58,577 nucleotides of DNA, from IMG/VR virus record IMGVR_UViG_3300036851_000446, positions 1 to 58,577 of that record, one strand, 5' to 3'. This DNA is from a virus. Within the stretch, counting starts at the first letter, position 1. Every line of letters starts with the position of its first letter. This document shows, in pieces, positions 21,350 to 29,893 of the stretch. The position numbers and the translations under genes were made by a program. The notes beneath the pieces are model-generated. The model was not told the origin of the DNA and ran no database searches. It saw only the letters and a list, made by a program, of their open reading frames with translations.

Positions 21350-24229
21350 TCAGAGAGCGACCACGGCGCCCTGCCACAGGCGCACTCTGGTCCCGGCCGG
21401 GATGGTCTTGGTGACCCCGTTGACCGGGGTCTGGGTGATCGTGAACGTCTGCGGCGAGCTGGCCCCGGTGATGTTCGTCACCGTCAAGCGGACTCCGGCG
21501 GCTTCGATGTCGAACGGGAAGTCGTCGGACTCGACCGTCCACAACGTCCCTAGCGTGGTGGCGACGCTCATGCTGGTGTCGGCCCCCGCGACGAACTGCG
21601 ATGCGAGCTCGGCGCCCGCGGTGTCGACCCGCCCGAACTCCCCGTCATCGACCACCGACGTGTCCCACGGGCGGGCCGGCCGGCCGTTGAAGCTCGCCTT
21701 CCACTTGAACTTCGTCAGGTCTTCGGTGATCCCGTAGGCCAACTGGTCGACCGGCTCCGGTGCGTGGCCCGGGGGTGGGTCCGGGATCCGGAACCGGTCG
21801 CCGGCGGCGAAGCCCAGGATGTCCTCGACCGGTGCCGCCGGGCGGGACACGTCGGTGCGGATCTCCGGATAGCGCATCTCCTGCCAGACACCGAGGTGGT
21901 AGCGCCACCCGGCCTGCCCGGGTAGCAGAAGATCCGACTTGACGTTGACCTCGACCGAACGGGAGTAGCGCTCCTCGTCACCGGTCGCGATGTCGGGGTC
22001 CTCGATCCGGTACGACGAACCGTCGGTGCGTTCGACGGTGACGTCGTTGACGAACCGCTGATCGTCGTCGGCCGGCTGGAACGGGTCGTCGACCAGCCGG
22101 CCGGCACGGGGCAGGGAGAGCCGCACCGGCTGCTGCTTCAACGTCGCACCCGACCGGTAGGCGAGGCCGAGCGCACCACGCTGCTCGGTGAGGATCCCCA
22201 AGTCGGCGTCGACGCATTCGGTCAGCAGTTCGAGGAGCTTCGCGGGGCGCTGCGGGCCCATCGGAACCGCGCCTTCCCGGACCGCGGCCGGCCAGCTCGT
22301 GGTGTTCCCCGGCCCGTAGGGGCCGTGCACCGCGACCGGGACGTGGTTCTCCTGGCACAACCGGAACACCCGCTGCGGCGCGGGCTCGCCCACGTACGCG
22401 GTGTCCGCGGGTGCCAGCCACCCGATCGGTGCCCCGGTCGACACGATCACCGGACCCAACGAGATCCCCGACGGCGGCCCCGTGCACGAGTTCTTGAACC
22501 TCGTCGGGATGCCCGTGTTCCCCGCGTAGGTCCCGGAGGTGGCGAAAACGAGGCCCAACGGGATCGGAATAAGACTCACCGCCCAGTCGACGTTCGCGCC
22601 GTCGTCGGTGACCTCGAGGACGATCATCGCTTCGGTGTCGAAGAACCGTGCATCGGCAGCGATGGTGTCGAGCACCACCCCTGTGCCGTCGATGTCGAAA
22701 CCGGCGATGGTGATCTGGGTGTCGTTGATCGAGAGCGCCCACGTCGCGACCTCGCCGTTCGACGACACGGCCATCAAACCGGTGACCGCCGGGGACACCG
22801 CGGGTTCGTCGATCCGGAACAGCTTGGTGATCTGCCAGTTCACCCCCACCACTTGGGGGATCTCCGGGATCGGCGCCGTCATCAGCGCGTTGTCACCAGC
22901 GGCGACCGTCATCTGCTGCGACACCGCTGCGTACGATGTGTCCCCGCCGAAGGTGTAGTCCCCCTGGATCGACATCGGCGCCGCCCCGGCGATCACCTGC
23001 CCGACCCGGGTGGCGTCACGGTTGTCCTCGAACGGCCAGCACGCCACCACCAGATCGGCGTTGGTCGGTGCCGTCACGATCCTGGTGAGCGTCGAACGCA
23101 CCGGATCGGACTGGGCGAGGCGCTGCAAGGTCCCTTCGGCGGCGACCTGCACGTGGGCGACCGTCGGCATCAACGGGTTGCCCTCGTCGACGAGGTCCCA
23201 TGTCGGTTCGGCTTTGGTGACGCGCACGCACGCACGCGGCCGCCAGTCCGTGACCTGCGCGTCCGCGAACGACCAGACACGCCCCGCCGAATCGGTTGTC
23301 CCCGTCGCCCCGGGGGTGAGGGTTGTGCAGTCGAGATCGGCGACAACCGTCCCCGAGGTGAGGTCCCCCGAGCGGAGCTGGAGGCGGTTGAGGCGCCCCG
23401 GGTAGGGCGAGAACCCGAACGTCACGTCACCGACCTGCAACGGCGCCGACCCCGAGAAGAACGACGTCACCCCCGGATCGATGATCGGATCGGCGAACAG
23501 CGACCCGTCGAGATCGCCGAGCAGCCCATCGCGGTCACCGCGGTGCACGTAGAAAGTGCAGATGTTCTCGCCGCCGTTGCTGACGTCGAACTCCCACCCG
23601 ATCGACAACGGCCCGGCCTCGGGGCACGGCAACCCGAGCGGCTGGATCTTGTAATCGAACGTCGTTCCGTCCGTCGACCACAACAAGATCAGCGACCCGT
23701 TGAGCAGGTGCAGGATCCACGAGATATTCCCCGACGTCGACTTGCCCGCCAGGTCGTACGTCACGCCCGACGGTGGCATCTGCACCGGCGACAACAGCTC
23801 GATCACCCCGGCCAGGTCGCCGGTGATGTCCAGCGCCGGATCATCGGGTGTCGACGCACGGGACCCGGAGACACCCCGGAACACCAGATGCGGTAGCCCG
23901 GCCTGCACCGACACCCGCAGCGGCGTCTTGCGCCGCAACCCCGGGTAGTAGATCGACGACGGGTTGTACGGGGTGAACGCCTGATCGCCGTTCCCCAACA
24001 GCAGGTCGACGGCGGTCGGGTCGCCGACGAGCGACTCGTCGGTGTCGCCGGTGATCCCCGACGTGATCTTGACCGTCTGGTCCAACACCCGCGGGCGAGT
24101 CCGGCCCGCGTCGGTGTAGTCGCCCAGCACGATCCAATCCCACGACTCCGACGGGGCCGTCAGATCCGCGCCGACCGCGACCTCGGCTCTGGTCTGGATC
24201 ACCGGGGTCGCGGGGGTGATGAGGCTCAC
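21350..24229 (-). CDS. Large minor tail protein (baseplate/tip)
   Basis: 959 aa, immediately after the tape measure gene with a 4-base overlap. Begins with a segment common in Streptomyces phage tip proteins (WIVLGDYTDAGRTRPRVLDQ; VDLLLGNGDQAFTPYNPSS). The middle has a LamG-like beta region (NGSLILLWSTDGTTFDYKIQ), and the C-terminal 350 residues resemble hub-like tail proteins (LLELLTECVDADLGILTEQR). Likely tail tip/hub. Confidence 0.8.
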   Translation of the reverse strand: MSLITPATPVIQTRAEVAVGADLTAPSESWDWIVLGDYTDAGRTRPRVLDQTVKITSGITGDTDESLVGDPTAVDLLLGNGDQAFTPYNPSSIYYPGLRRKTPLRVSVQAGLPHLVFRGVSGSRASTPDDPALDITGDLAGVIELLSPVQMPPSGVTYDLAGKSTSGNISWILHLLNGSLILLWSTDGTTFDYKIQPLGLPCPEAGPLSIGWEFDVSNGGENICTFYVHRGDRDGLLGDLDGSLFADPIIDPGVTSFFSGSAPLQVGDVTFGFSPYPGRLNRLQLRSGDLTSGTVVADLDCTTLTPGATGTTDSAGRVWSFADAQVTDWRPRACVRVTKAEPTWDLVDEGNPLMPTVAHVQVAAEGTLQRLAQSDPVRSTLTRIVTAPTNADLVVACWPFEDNRDATRVGQVIAGAAPMSIQGDYTFGGDTSYAAVSQQMTVAAGDNALMTAPIPEIPQVVGVNWQITKLFRIDEPAVSPAVTGLMAVSSNGEVATWALSINDTQITIAGFDIDGTGVVLDTIAADARFFDTEAMIVLEVTDDGANVDWAVSLIPIPLGLVFATSGTYAGNTGIPTRFKNSCTGPPSGISLGPVIVSTGAPIGWLAPADTAYVGEPAPQRVFRLCQENHVPVAVHGPYGPGNTTSWPAAVREGAVPMGPQRPAKLLELLTECVDADLGILTEQRGALGLAYRSGATLKQQPVRLSLPRAGRLVDDPFQPADDDQRFVNDVTVERTDGSSYRIEDPDIATGDEERYSRSVEVNVKSDLLLPGQAGWRYHLGVWQEMRYPEIRTDVSRPAAPVEDILGFAAGDRFRIPDPPPGHAPEPVDQLAYGITEDLTKFKWKASFNGRPARPWDTSVVDDGEFGRVDTAGAELASQFVAGADTSMSVATTLGTLWTVESDDFPFDIEAAGVRLTVTNITGASSPQTFTITQTPVNGVTKTIPAGTRVRLWQGAVVAL

Positions 24230-27102
24230 GCCGCCAACCCCGGCCGGGTGCGGCGCAGATCGTTGAACGCCTGCTGCACCGCATCCTTGAACTCGCGCCG
24301 GCTACCGACGAACACACCGCGACCCATGTCCACCGTGATGTTCGTGACGCTCCCACCGCCGTAGGCGGCACCCGATGTCATCGGACCCGCGGGGATCACC
24401 GTGCCGTTCGACCCCGGGATCAAATAGGACCGGCCGCGCATCTCCAGCAGTTCCGCCCGCCCTTGCTCGGCGACCTCGTACAGGCGCCCGGCGCTCACCG
24501 GCCCACCGGACGCGCGACCGGTCAGACCGAAGACACTCCCCCAACTCCCACCAAGACGGGCGTTCAGATTGACCGTCTTGTTCGACGGGATCTGACTGAT
24601 CAACCCGATCATGTTGCCGATCGTCGTGGACGCCGCGGCGAATCCGCTGGTCGACATGTGGGTGTTGCGTCTCGGCGGGACCCGGTTCGCGCTGTTCTCG
24701 ACCTGCGTCAGCTGGTCCCTGGTCCGGCGCGAGCCGGTCTCCGTGACCTCGACGGTCGGGTCCGTCTCGCCGAGCGCCTTCGCTTGCAACGCGGTGACAT
24801 CGAACTGCTCGGCGAGGAACCCGGCCTGCTCCTGGGTCAGCAAACCCTGCGCGACCCACTGCTCGAGCGACGCCTTCGCCGAGTCGACCAGCGCCGGGTT
24901 CTCCGCGACGGCAGCGTTCAAACCCGCCGCGGCGACCTGCACGCCCGCCGCGCTCTCACCCACGGCAATGAGCGCCGACTGGTACTCGACCTCCGCCGCT
25001 GCCGCCTCGGCGCTGTTACGGCCGTGCTCCTCGCGTGCCTCGGTCAAGGCGGTGAGGGATTCCGTGACAGTCCGCTGCGCCTCGTCGTTCTGGCGCAGCG
25101 AGTTGAGCAGCCCGAACACCGGGTCGAACGTGGCCTTCACCGTGTCCGCGTAGTTGGCGAACGCCGCGGCGGCCTCGTTGACGGCCTGCTCCTGGTCGGC
25201 CATCGCCTCCGTCTCGGACTCCGTCGCACCCTCAGCTGTGCGGTTCGCTGTCTCGGCGCCGGCGACAGCCGAGGAGTAGTCATCGAACGCGTCTTTGACG
25301 TGGCCGCTTTGCACGCCCATGTCGCCGAGCTGGTCGGTGATCTCCCGGAACACCTTCGCCGCCATCTCCGGATCCCGGCCGGCCAGCTGGGCGAGTGCCT
25401 TGTCGACGTCGTCGATGACGTCCTTCGACTTCTCCAGTTCGTTGATGTCCCCGGCGATCAGGCCGTGCAGTGACCCGACGTCTTCCCACGTGTGGGTCCA
25501 CTGATCACCGAGGCTCGGGTCGAACACCTCCTGCATCGCGTCATGGAGCTTTCCGAGATCGTCGCCGGCGACCTTCGAGAACTCGCCCACGACCTTGCTC
25601 GAATCAGCGAAGTCCAACAGGGCGTTCTCGAGCTTCGTGATGTCCGCCGGGGTCCGACCGAACGCCTTCTCCGCTGCCTCACCGACGAGCATGAAACCGG
25701 TGACGATGATCCCACCCGCAGCGACCAGCCGGCCCACACCGGCGAGCCGGGAGCTGAGAGTCGACGTGGACGTCGCTGCGCCGTTCATGGCATCGGCGAA
25801 CGCCTGCCCACCGGCGGAGGACCAGTTGTCGAACAGCTTCATCGCTCCACCCCACGCCGTGATCAGCCGTCCGCCGACCGACAACACGGGCCCGACCGCG
25901 GCCATGAGCCCAGCGAAGGCGATGACGAGGTTCTGCACCGGCTCGGGCAGATCACCGAACGCCGACACGACCGACGCAGCGAACGAGAGCAGGTCGGCAG
26001 CGATGGGGGCGATGACCTCGCCCAGCTTGATCAACGCGACCTGGAAGTCGGCGAACGCCCTGGCGTTCTGGGCACCCATCGACTCAGCCCAGGTGGCGAA
26101 CGCCTTGTCGGTGGAACCGACCGAGTCGTTGACCTGCTCGAAGATGTCCCGGGTCTTGTTGAGATCGCCGCCGGTCAAGGCCAGCGCACCCTGGACAGCC
26201 TGCTGATCCTCGAAGAACTTGGTGAACCCCGAATCGCCCAGACGGTCCTTGAGGATCTCCAGGGTCCCGAGCAGGCCCTTCTCGGCGATGAGCTCGCGGA
26301 TCCGCTCCGTCGACAGGCCGACGCCTTCGAGCGCCTCGTTGGCCTGCTGCGAGGGCTTCATCAGCTTGCCCATGACGTTCGTCAGCTGCGTCGTCGCGGC
26401 GGCGGCGTCGTTGCCCTTGGTCGACAGCGCGGCGATCGCGCCGCCGACATCAGCGAAGCTGATCCCCAGTTCGGCAGCGGTCGGGATCAGCCGACCCATC
26501 TGCGCCGCGAGCTCCGCTGGCTCGGCCTTACCGGCCCGGGCTGTGGCGATCAGGATGTCGGTCGCCTCGGCGGCCTTCAGCCCCGACTCGGCGTAGCCGA
26601 GCATCGCCGAGGACACCGCGTCGGCGATGACCTCGGTCGGCCCGAGCCCGGCGGCGCTGGCCTTCGCCGACACCTCCAGGGCGTCCATGGCCTCAGCTGC
26701 TTCCAAGCCCGACGAGGCAAGGAAGTAGTACGCGTCGGCGAGTTCCTGAGGGGCACGGCCGGTCTCGCTCGCAAGGGCGAGTACCTCATCCTTCAACCCG
26801 GCCACCGCATCGCCGGACAGACCGGCAAGGGTCTGCATCTGAGTGAACGAGGCATCGAAGTCGGCGGCGGTCTTGACCGCGATCGCTCCCAGGCCGACGA
26901 TCGGCAGCGTCAGCTTCGTGCTGAGTGAGTCGCCCAGCCCGGAGACCGACTTTCCGAGCTGCTGCCAGCTGTCGCCGGTACGCTTCGACGTCTTCGCTGC
27001 CTGATCGCCGATGCCCTTGAGGCTGTCGGCCGAAGCCTTGGCACCCTTGGTGAACGAGTCATGAACGAGTCGCAAACGGGCTGTAATGGTTCGGTCTGCC
27101 AT
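24226..27102 (-). CDS. Tape measure protein
   Basis: 958 aa from ATG 27102 with AAGGAG upstream; the longer frame starts lack a site. Helical and alanine-rich throughout. Typical tape-measure pieces: LSTKLTLPIVGLGAIAVKTA, then the PhageMin_Tail segment (YYFLASSGLEAAEAMDALEV; LGISFADVGGAIAALSTKGN) and hydrophobic segments (VQNLVIAFAGLMAAVGPVLS). It sets tail length; about 958 residues would correspond to a tail of roughly 140 nm at 1.5 Angstrom per residue. Preceded by the frameshifted chaperone pair. Confidence 0.93.
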   Translation of the reverse strand: MADRTITARLRLVHDSFTKGAKASADSLKGIGDQAAKTSKRTGDSWQQLGKSVSGLGDSLSTKLTLPIVGLGAIAVKTAADFDASFTQMQTLAGLSGDAVAGLKDEVLALASETGRAPQELADAYYFLASSGLEAAEAMDALEVSAKASAAGLGPTEVIADAVSSAMLGYAESGLKAAEATDILIATARAGKAEPAELAAQMGRLIPTAAELGISFADVGGAIAALSTKGNDAAAATTQLTNVMGKLMKPSQQANEALEGVGLSTERIRELIAEKGLLGTLEILKDRLGDSGFTKFFEDQQAVQGALALTGGDLNKTRDIFEQVNDSVGSTDKAFATWAESMGAQNARAFADFQVALIKLGEVIAPIAADLLSFAASVVSAFGDLPEPVQNLVIAFAGLMAAVGPVLSVGGRLITAWGGAMKLFDNWSSAGGQAFADAMNGAATSTSTLSSRLAGVGRLVAAGGIIVTGFMLVGEAAEKAFGRTPADITKLENALLDFADSSKVVGEFSKVAGDDLGKLHDAMQEVFDPSLGDQWTHTWEDVGSLHGLIAGDINELEKSKDVIDDVDKALAQLAGRDPEMAAKVFREITDQLGDMGVQSGHVKDAFDDYSSAVAGAETANRTAEGATESETEAMADQEQAVNEAAAAFANYADTVKATFDPVFGLLNSLRQNDEAQRTVTESLTALTEAREEHGRNSAEAAAAEVEYQSALIAVGESAAGVQVAAAGLNAAVAENPALVDSAKASLEQWVAQGLLTQEQAGFLAEQFDVTALQAKALGETDPTVEVTETGSRRTRDQLTQVENSANRVPPRRNTHMSTSGFAAASTTIGNMIGLISQIPSNKTVNLNARLGGSWGSVFGLTGRASGGPVSAGRLYEVAEQGRAELLEMRGRSYLIPGSNGTVIPAGPMTSGAAYGGGSVTNITVDMGRGVFVGSRREFKDAVQQAFNDLRRTRPGLAA

Positions 27103-27162
27103 ATGCGACTCCTTCCAAGGAGCTGGTGTGGGGCGCACAGCGCCCGAGGGCGGGCTACCGTC

Positions 27163-27193
27163 TCCCGCCAGGCGGACACCGGAGGTGGCGGGA
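27163..27193 (+). promoter_or_regulatory. Hairpin over the lipoprotein start codon
   Basis: TCCCGCCA (27163-27170) pairs with TGGCGGGA (27186-27193). The Shine-Dalgarno GGAGG falls in the 15-base loop and the A of the ATG in the stem, so folding of the mRNA would hide the start. Confidence 0.45.
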
Positions 27194-27678
27194 TGAGACA
27201 GGCAGCGGTGGTTCTGGCGTTAGCGCTGGGGGCTTGTGGCGGGGGTGCGGCTCAAGCGACAGCGCCAACCACGACAGAACGCTCGACGACGGTGCCAACC
27301 ACGACAGAACGCTCGACGACGGTGCCGCTGACCCCGGATGAGGCTTATCTCGCGGACCTTCACGAGCACGTCGACTTCAACAATCCCGAGTGGGGACAAC
27401 AAGCGCTCGACCTGGCCGAGCAAACCTGCGAGACGCTCACGGGGAGTCGAGCCGTCATGACCGACGACGCCGCCAACGACACGCCCCAGACGGACGCTGC
27501 GATCGCCGATTCCTATGTCGATTCGACCCTGGCGGTGATCTACGACCGCGCCGGCGATGACCTGAACTTGACTGCCGCGGTGCTCGTGATCGGAGCCCAA
27601 CACTTCTGTCCGGAGTGGTCAGCGACCGTCGAAGGTGACGCGGCTTCCCGGGGTCTGACGGTCAGCCCTTCGGGGTGA
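27193..27678 (+). CDS. DUF732-like lipoprotein, lysogenic conversion candidate
   Basis: 161 aa, the only plus-strand gene within the late operon. A signal peptide (QAAVVLALALGAC) ends in a lipobox LGAC, with Cys17 to be lipidated. A Thr/Pro/Glu linker made of a perfect 30-bp tandem repeat (PTTTERSTTV twice) comes next. The mature domain (EAYLADLHEHVDF; EQTCETL; QHFCPEW) resembles mycobacterial DUF732 with two cysteines. GGAGGTG lies before ATG 27193. Such reversed genes beside tail genes are usually expressed by the prophage; a surface lipoprotein next to the tape measure gene suggests superinfection exclusion. Confidence 0.75.
   Translation: MRQAAVVLALALGACGGGAAQATAPTTTERSTTVPTTTERSTTVPLTPDEAYLADLHEHVDFNNPEWGQQALDLAEQTCETLTGSRAVMTDDAANDTPQTDAAIADSYVDSTLAVIYDRAGDDLNLTAAVLVIGAQHFCPEWSATVEGDAASRGLTVSPSG
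27264..27323 (+). repeat. Tandem 30-bp repeat, two perfect copies
   Basis: 27264-27293 and 27294-27323 are identical and encode PTTTERSTTV twice in the lipoprotein linker. The unit is a multiple of three, so copy-number change would alter linker length without breaking the frame. Confidence 0.9.
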
Positions 27679-28575
27679 CCGTGTAGTAACGGCCGAGCGG
27701 CGGCTTACCGTCGTTGCTCTCGACGGCGTCACGTGCGTAGAGGTCGCGCATGTAGCAGGCGTGGCACGCGAGCTTATGGACCTCGTAGATCGGTGCGTCG
27801 TCCTCGTCGACCATCGACTCGTCGCGGGGTTGCCCGCAGCCCGGGCAAAGGAGGTTCTGTTCGGCCTGCCAGTCGAGCGCCGCCTGTAGATCGCTGGTGG
27901 CCCAGTCGGATTCTTCCTCGGTAACCCAGCCGGTCAGTCGTCCGTTGTCGTCTCGGACGACTCGGGTGACGGATCGGCGAGCGTGCCCGAGGAGTCGCCG
28001 TCGGGGGATTCCGCGGGCAGCCCCGTAGTCGAGGAGCCGTCTCTCAGACGGCTGCGATCGGTAAGGGCTGCCAGGACCGATTTTGGGGCGCCGATCACCT
28101 CGCTGTTGGCCTGGCGCACCGCGATGAACAGCTTCTCGAACTCGCCGACCGGGAGCTTCCGCATGAGCGTCTGCGCCTGCGGGAGGGTGATCTTCGGATC
28201 GAGCGAGCACTCGGCGACGACGACCGGGGCCCAGGCTTCGAGGTTGACCTCGTCGCCGGCCTCACGCTGCGCCTGCGTGGGTGGGTACTTGCGCTTGAGG
28301 TTCTGCCACTGCTCATGGCCGACGCCGGTGAACTTGAACGTCTTCTCCGACGCGGCGATCTCGGCTTCGCACGCCCGGAGCGCCGCCTCAGCTTCACCGG
28401 CGGCGGGGTCGTGCATGACCTCCACCGACGCGGCTTTGGCGGTGATCCAGGCGTGCTCGAGCCGGGTGTGCTCGGAGATGAGCGCGGCCTTCTGGACGAT
28501 CCTGGCTTCAACGACGAGGGCCTGGTAGCCGTCGAGCCAGGTGTCGAGGTCGAAGTCCCCGTTCGTCGTCGACAT
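27662..28575 (-). CDS. Tail assembly chaperone fusion (gpG-T type), -1 frameshift
   Basis: 304 aa product made by reading 28575 to 28081, slipping back one base on CCCAAAA, and continuing in the -1 frame to 27662. The junction reads SEVIGAPK then IGPGSPYRSQ. The T part has the usual features of Actinobacterial phage T domains: GAARGIPRRRLLGH, VTRVVRDDNGRLTGWVTEEE, then LCPGCGQPRDES and CHAC zinc ligands. The T frame has no convincing start of its own. G and G-T chaperones load the tape measure protein for tail tube assembly; the tape measure gene follows. Confidence 0.85.
27934..28575 (-). CDS. Tail assembly chaperone (gpG type)
   Basis: 213 aa, zero-frame product. Starts MSTTNGDFDLDTWLDGYQAL; helical, including KAALISEHTRLEHAWITAKA and the conserved PVGEFEKLFIAVRQANSEVI just before the slippery site. 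Past the site the zero frame runs through a disordered acidic tail (SPDGDSSGTLADPSPESSET) and stops at 27934. It follows the tail tube gene by a one-base overlap. Confidence 0.85.
   Translation of the reverse strand: MSTTNGDFDLDTWLDGYQALVVEARIVQKAALISEHTRLEHAWITAKAASVEVMHDPAAGEAEAALRACEAEIAASEKTFKFTGVGHEQWQNLKRKYPPTQAQREAGDEVNLEAWAPVVVAECSLDPKITLPQAQTLMRKLPVGEFEKLFIAVRQANSEVIGAPKSVLAALTDRSRLRDGSSTTGLPAESPDGDSSGTLADPSPESSETTTDD
28081..28087 (-). promoter_or_regulatory. Programmed -1 frameshift site CCCAAAA
   Basis: On the minus strand the zero frame reads gcC-CCA-AAA, the canonical X-XXY-YYZ slippery heptamer. It is the only such site before the gpG stop and the -1 frame gives the T domain directly. 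About 25 bases further on, CCGTCTGAGAGACGG can form a short stimulatory hairpin. Confidence 0.85.
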
Positions 28576-29066
28576 CAGCTGGCGACGACGATGCCGTCGA
28601 GCTCGGGCTCCTCGGACCCGAAGATCGTGATCATGAACTTGGCCTGCTCGTTGCTGGCCGAGTCCGCGGGGCGGCGGATGCCGAGCGACCCGGGGTACGA
28701 CTCGACCGGCTGGCCGGCGGTCGCGGCGGTATCGGCTTCGATCCCGCGGCGGATCACAAGGGTCCCGGTCTCGGCGCGAGTGGAGAACAGGTTCCACGCC
28801 AGGTCGGTGTCGCCGCCGACGGTGTTGCGGCGCTTCAGCGTGAGTTCGACGGCGGTGCCGAACGAACCGGGGAGGACGGCGTCGAAGACCTCGCAGAGGG
28901 CGCCGTCGTCCACCGGGTTCTCGGTGAAGCCGGTCTTCAGGCCGTCCTTGGTGAGGTGGCACGCGAGTTCGACTGCGGCGTTGAGCTCGGACTGGGCGAC
29001 GAACGCGGGGTCGGCGACGTCGGCCCACCAGGCCTGGAGGAATCCGTCATTGGCGTAGCGGGGCAT
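28575..29066 (-). CDS. Major tail (tube) protein
   Basis: 163 aa, MPRYANDGFLQAWWADVADP at the start; beta-rich with AVELACHLTKDGLKTGFTEN, DTDLAWNLFSTRAETGTLVI and SNEQAKFMITIFGSEEPELD. Size and position (two genes before the tape measure, directly before the chaperones) fit the tail tube of long-tailed phages. Confidence 0.75.
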   Translation of the reverse strand: MPRYANDGFLQAWWADVADPAFVAQSELNAAVELACHLTKDGLKTGFTENPVDDGALCEVFDAVLPGSFGTAVELTLKRRNTVGGDTDLAWNLFSTRAETGTLVIRRGIEADTAATAGQPVESYPGSLGIRRPADSASNEQAKFMITIFGSEEPELDGIVVAS

Positions 29067-29090
29067 GGTGTTCTCCTTGGGCGCGAAGCA

Positions 29091-29108
29091 GCCCCGCTAT
29101 CGCGGGGC
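29091..29108 (-). terminator. Hairpin before the tail tube gene
   Basis: GCCCCGC (29091-29097), loop TATC, GCGGGGC (29102-29108). It lies between the hydrolase stop and the tail tube ATG. With no T-tract it may be a weak terminator, an mRNA-processing site or a 5' stabiliser for the abundant tail tube message. Confidence 0.4.
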
Positions 29109-29134
29109 CGTCAGCTGGAAGGGGGGCTAGAGGT

Positions 29135-29893
29135 TCAGGACCGGATGGTCTGGTCGAGCCACTCGGCGACGACGAACGGTGGGGTGTCGTAGCCATCCGC
29201 GTGGGTGCCGCCGATCACCTCGAGCTCGATGCCGAGCTGGCCGGCGAACCCGGCGGTGATCGTGAGGGGGAAGAACTCGTCGCTGGCGGTGGCCCAGATG
29301 CGGGTCCGGCTGCGGAACCGGCGGACCGTCGCGGTGTTGCGGACCGGGTCGTAGGTGTCGTACTCGGCCTGCGAGACGCTGCCGCCGTAGGCCGCGTCGA
29401 TCAGTCCGGAGAACAGGGCGACGTTGTCGTGGGTCCATTCGAGGCCCAGGCACGGGACCCTCAGCCACAGGGCGGCAACCTGGGTGGGGTTCTGGATGGC
29501 CCAGTTGAGAGCGGTGAGGGCGCCCATGGATTCGCCGGCGAGGGCCACGTAGTCGGTGCGGGTGCCGTACGCGGTCGCCGCCCAGGTCAGGATGGCATCG
29601 ACGGCGTCGATGCTGGTCTGGTTGCCCCACGTGGAGACACCACCGAGGTTGGGGATGAACACGGGGTGACCCCACGCCGCGATCGGGCGCAAGTCGTCGG
29701 CAGCGATGGTGTTGTCCAACCACGCTGCGTCGGTGCCGGACCCGAGGACACCGTGGCAGTAGATGACCGGCGCCGCACCGGCGGTGGGTGTGGTGCGCCC
29801 GGTGAACACGGTGACGTCCTCGGTGCCGGTCACGTCGACGCGAACCGAGGTGGCGGCAGAGAGCCGGGACCCAGACGGGTAGGGGATGGTCAC
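29135..29893 (-). CDS. Alpha/beta-hydrolase (esterase-like) in the tail operon
   Basis: 252 aa from a GTG overlapping the upstream stop. Oxyanion-hole region APVIYCHGVLGSG (residues about 41-53), nucleophile elbow GESMG with Ser122, an acid residue in the NVALFSGLIDAAYGG to TASDEFFPL region, and the catalytic His in GGTHADGYD near the C-terminus. No signal peptide. Structural-operon hydrolases can be virion enzymes that act on host mycolate or other surface esters. LysB-type esterases are normally beside the endolysin; this one is not. Confidence 0.75.
   Translation of the reverse strand: MTIPYPSGSRLSAATSVRVDVTGTEDVTVFTGRTTPTAGAAPVIYCHGVLGSGTDAAWLDNTIAADDLRPIAAWGHPVFIPNLGGVSTWGNQTSIDAVDAILTWAATAYGTRTDYVALAGESMGALTALNWAIQNPTQVAALWLRVPCLGLEWTHDNVALFSGLIDAAYGGSVSQAEYDTYDPVRNTATVRRFRSRTRIWATASDEFFPLTITAGFAGQLGIELEVIGGTHADGYDTPPFVVAEWLDQTIRS

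Noticed and set aside
27061-27192. Longer N-terminus for the lipoprotein starting at 27061
   Set aside because: It would bury the signal peptide behind 44 residues; the ATG at 27193 has a proper ribosome site and begins directly with the signal sequence.
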